Made by a program: the position numbers and the translations under genes | In this document: positions 62,931 to 64,000 of the stretch, piece after piece | Numbering within the stretch: position 1 is the first letter of the stretch | How the letters are laid out: every line of letters begins with the position of its first letter | The notes under the pieces: generated by a model | Database searches by the model: none | The model's input: only the letters and a program-made list of their open reading frames with translations | What the model was told of the DNA's origin: nothing | Assembly: GCF_018861315.1 (NCBI RefSeq) | Contig: NZ_JAHLDL010000008.1 | Location: 1 to 64,000 of the forward strand | DNA from: Clostridium bowmanii | GTDB lineage: Bacteria > Bacillota > Clostridia > Clostridiales > Clostridiaceae | Length of the DNA: 64,000 bases | Direction: 5' to 3'

Positions 62931-63166
62931 AACGAATCAAAATTTTAAAATTTATAATCCAAGGTACCGTTGCCCTAATTTTTACACCTATCTTTATGAT
63001 AGGTGGGTGTCCTCAGAGATGTTTAGCAGTCCTTGCCAATTAAATATTGGGCTTATAGGCCTAATATGCACCTAGATCTTGAACTCCCGTATAAATATTG
63101 TAGGTTGAAAATAAGAGCTTGACGAATATCCCAGAAATATAGATTTATATAAAATTTGAATACGTT
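62931..63166 (-). ncRNA. Structured non-coding RNA, possibly 6S-like (class uncertain)
   Basis: A minus-strand unit of about 236 nt has its own promoter and terminator and no coding frame. A long closing helix forms between AACGTATTCAAATTTTATAT (5' end) and AAATTTTAAAATTTTGATTC...GTT (3' end). The interior is GC-richer than its surroundings, with an apical hairpin, ATATTAGGC-CTATAA-GCCCAATAT. A side hairpin, CACCTATC-ATAAA-GATAGGTG, lies after GAGGACACC. A rod with large internal loops fits 6S RNA, but raiA-type or an unknown class is possible. Strand was chosen by promoter and terminator. Confidence 0.6.
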
Positions 63167-63187
63167 TAATTACTATTTATTAATTTC

Positions 63188-63215
63188 ATTATATCAGAGT
63201 TAAAATAAATTTCAA
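63188..63215 (-). promoter_or_regulatory. Promoter of the ncRNA
   Basis: On the minus strand TTGAAA (63210-63215), a 16-nt spacer and TATAAT (63188-63193) lie about 20 nt upstream of the closing helix of the ncRNA. Confidence 0.75.
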
Positions 63216-63309
63216 TAGTAAATTATGTTTTTTAATAAATTTTTTTATCTTTTTTTATACAAAATCGGGAATATAATAGCTACTTACATTATATTTATAA
63301 AATTTAATT

Positions 63310-64000
63310 TTATGCAATTATGCCTATTTTATTTAAATATTCTTTTGAACTTTCCTTTATTACCATGCTCTTATGATTCTTTTGCATTCTCTTCATAGTC
63401 TTTAATATAACAGTATCAGCAACATTCATTCCCTCTGAAGATAAAATTCCTAAATTCATAATTGTGTCTTCTGCGGTTTCTGCTACAATGCCATTTCTTG
63501 CTGGTACAATACAATCATTTATAGCCAAAACTGCGGATTGTACTGCAACTGATGCAGATGTTGAAAGCTTTAATGCACAGCCTTCCTTAGCACCATCACA
63601 TATCATACCACTAGTGTTTGCAATGGTATTAACTATAACTCCATCTATTTGATCATAACTAGCACCCATAAGCCATGCTATAGCTATTCCTGCTCCAGTG
63701 CCAGCTGCAACACCACAGGCACAAAGTGCTGATAGCCTTCCAATATAATGTTTTATATAGCTGTTCATAATATGACTTATTGCCACTGCTTTAGCAAGTT
63801 TTTCATCACTCACATTAAATTTATTCTTATATGCTACAATAGGCAAAATTGCTGTAAGTCCATTGTTTCCACTTCCGTTACTGCTCATAACAGATAAATT
63901 TATTCCTGACATTCTCGCATCGCTGGCAGATGCTGTTAACATCATTGAAGAGGTCATTAAGTCCTCAGACAGAAACCCTTGCTCTATACTTTTCTTAAGA
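63310..64000 (-). CDS. L-cysteine desulfidase / serine dehydratase-alpha-like protein (UPF0597, partial)
   Basis: The 3' part of a gene continues beyond the window edge, with about 229 codons visible. The frame stays open through 64000, reading LKKSIEQGFLSEDLMTSSMM before the first internal ATG at 63957. The remaining sequence has ASASDARMSGINLSVMSSNGSGNNGLTAILPIVAY, LSALCACGVAAGTGAGIAIAWLMGAS and NTSGMICDGAKEGCALKLSTSA. The cysteines in these blocks are iron-sulfur ligands in the CyuA/UPF0597 family. Members degrade cysteine to pyruvate, ammonia and sulfide. The start codon is outside the window. Confidence 0.9.
   Translation of the reverse strand, partial: LKKSIEQGFLSEDLMTSSMMLTASASDARMSGINLSVMSSNGSGNNGLTAILPIVAYKNKFNVSDEKLAKAVAISHIMNSYIKHYIGRLSALCACGVAAGTGAGIAIAWLMGASYDQIDGVIVNTIANTSGMICDGAKEGCALKLSTSASVAVQSAVLAINDCIVPARNGIVAETAEDTIMNLGILSSEGMNVADTVILKTMKRMQKNHKSMVIKESSKEYLNKIGIIA

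Noticed and set aside
62931-63166. Plus-strand orientation of the structured RNA
   Set aside because: There is no good -35 or terminator on the plus strand, while the minus strand has both promoter and terminator; a database search could still overturn this.

Overview
The window is low-GC, AT-rich DNA from an endospore-forming Firmicute, most likely a Clostridium. The support is a nutrient germinant receptor in the clostridial GerK layout (gerKA-gerKC divergent from gerKB), desulfoferrodoxin, T-box leaders on leuS, tyrS and trpS, a lysine riboswitch on lysC, a DUF3842 protein, a collagen-like spore-surface-type protein, and AGGAGG-type ribosome sites throughout. No tRNA, rRNA or CRISPR array was seen.

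Layout. 1-9.9 kb: end of an upstream gene, T-box-leuS, a small alarmone synthetase, a DUF2225 protein, a minus-strand FliK-like / FlhB-C-domain / phosphoesterase run, and T-box-tyrS. 10-18 kb: a P-loop protein, an AlbA_2 protein, a GAF-GGDEF protein, the germination genes, an ECF S component and a tiny membrane protein. 18-37.5 kb: prfC, T-box-trpS, desulfoferrodoxin, an 8.6-kb cyclic beta-1,2-glucan synthase-like gene, an M18 aminopeptidase, a CDF transporter, and lysine riboswitch-lysC-lysA. 37.6-43 kb: a tandem P-loop ATPase gene (PRK06851-like) split by a 4.29-kb serine-recombinase element carrying a toxin-antitoxin pair, a GNAT gene and a broken 2'-5' RNA ligase gene. 43-53 kb: the collagen-like protein, a glycosyltransferase, asnB, and a cobalt ECF cluster (cbiQ-cbiO-cbiM-cbiN-gntR) behind a cobalamin riboswitch, with a separate NikMN/CbiM gene upstream. 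53-64 kb: DUF3842, an aminotransferase, DUF5658, a DUF362 ferredoxin-like protein, truA, SemiSWEET, a MoxR/vWA/repeat-protein operon, a probable structured ncRNA and the 3' part of a cysteine desulfidase-family gene.

Two signals stand out. (1) The split ATPase gene. A 19-bp core is repeated at both element ends, joining the outer halves restores one 366-codon frame, and the circularised element would carry a near-perfect inverted repeat around the core, as expected of a large serine integrase attP. This resembles the skin-type excisable elements of sporulation genes, in a host gene I do not know as such a target. (2) A dispersed palindromic element in four copies (20.1, 34.3, 57.3 and 59.2 kb). 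Every copy starts 5-10 nt after the stop codon of a minus-strand gene (trpS, lysA, truA, vWA gene), in the same orientation, and its stems show compensatory changes between copies. This suggests a structured 3'-UTR element or a miniature element with stop-codon-proximal targeting.

Start sites were moved from the longest frame to the best Shine-Dalgarno-supported codon where the sequence favoured it. All functional names rest on reading protein motifs by eye, without database searches.
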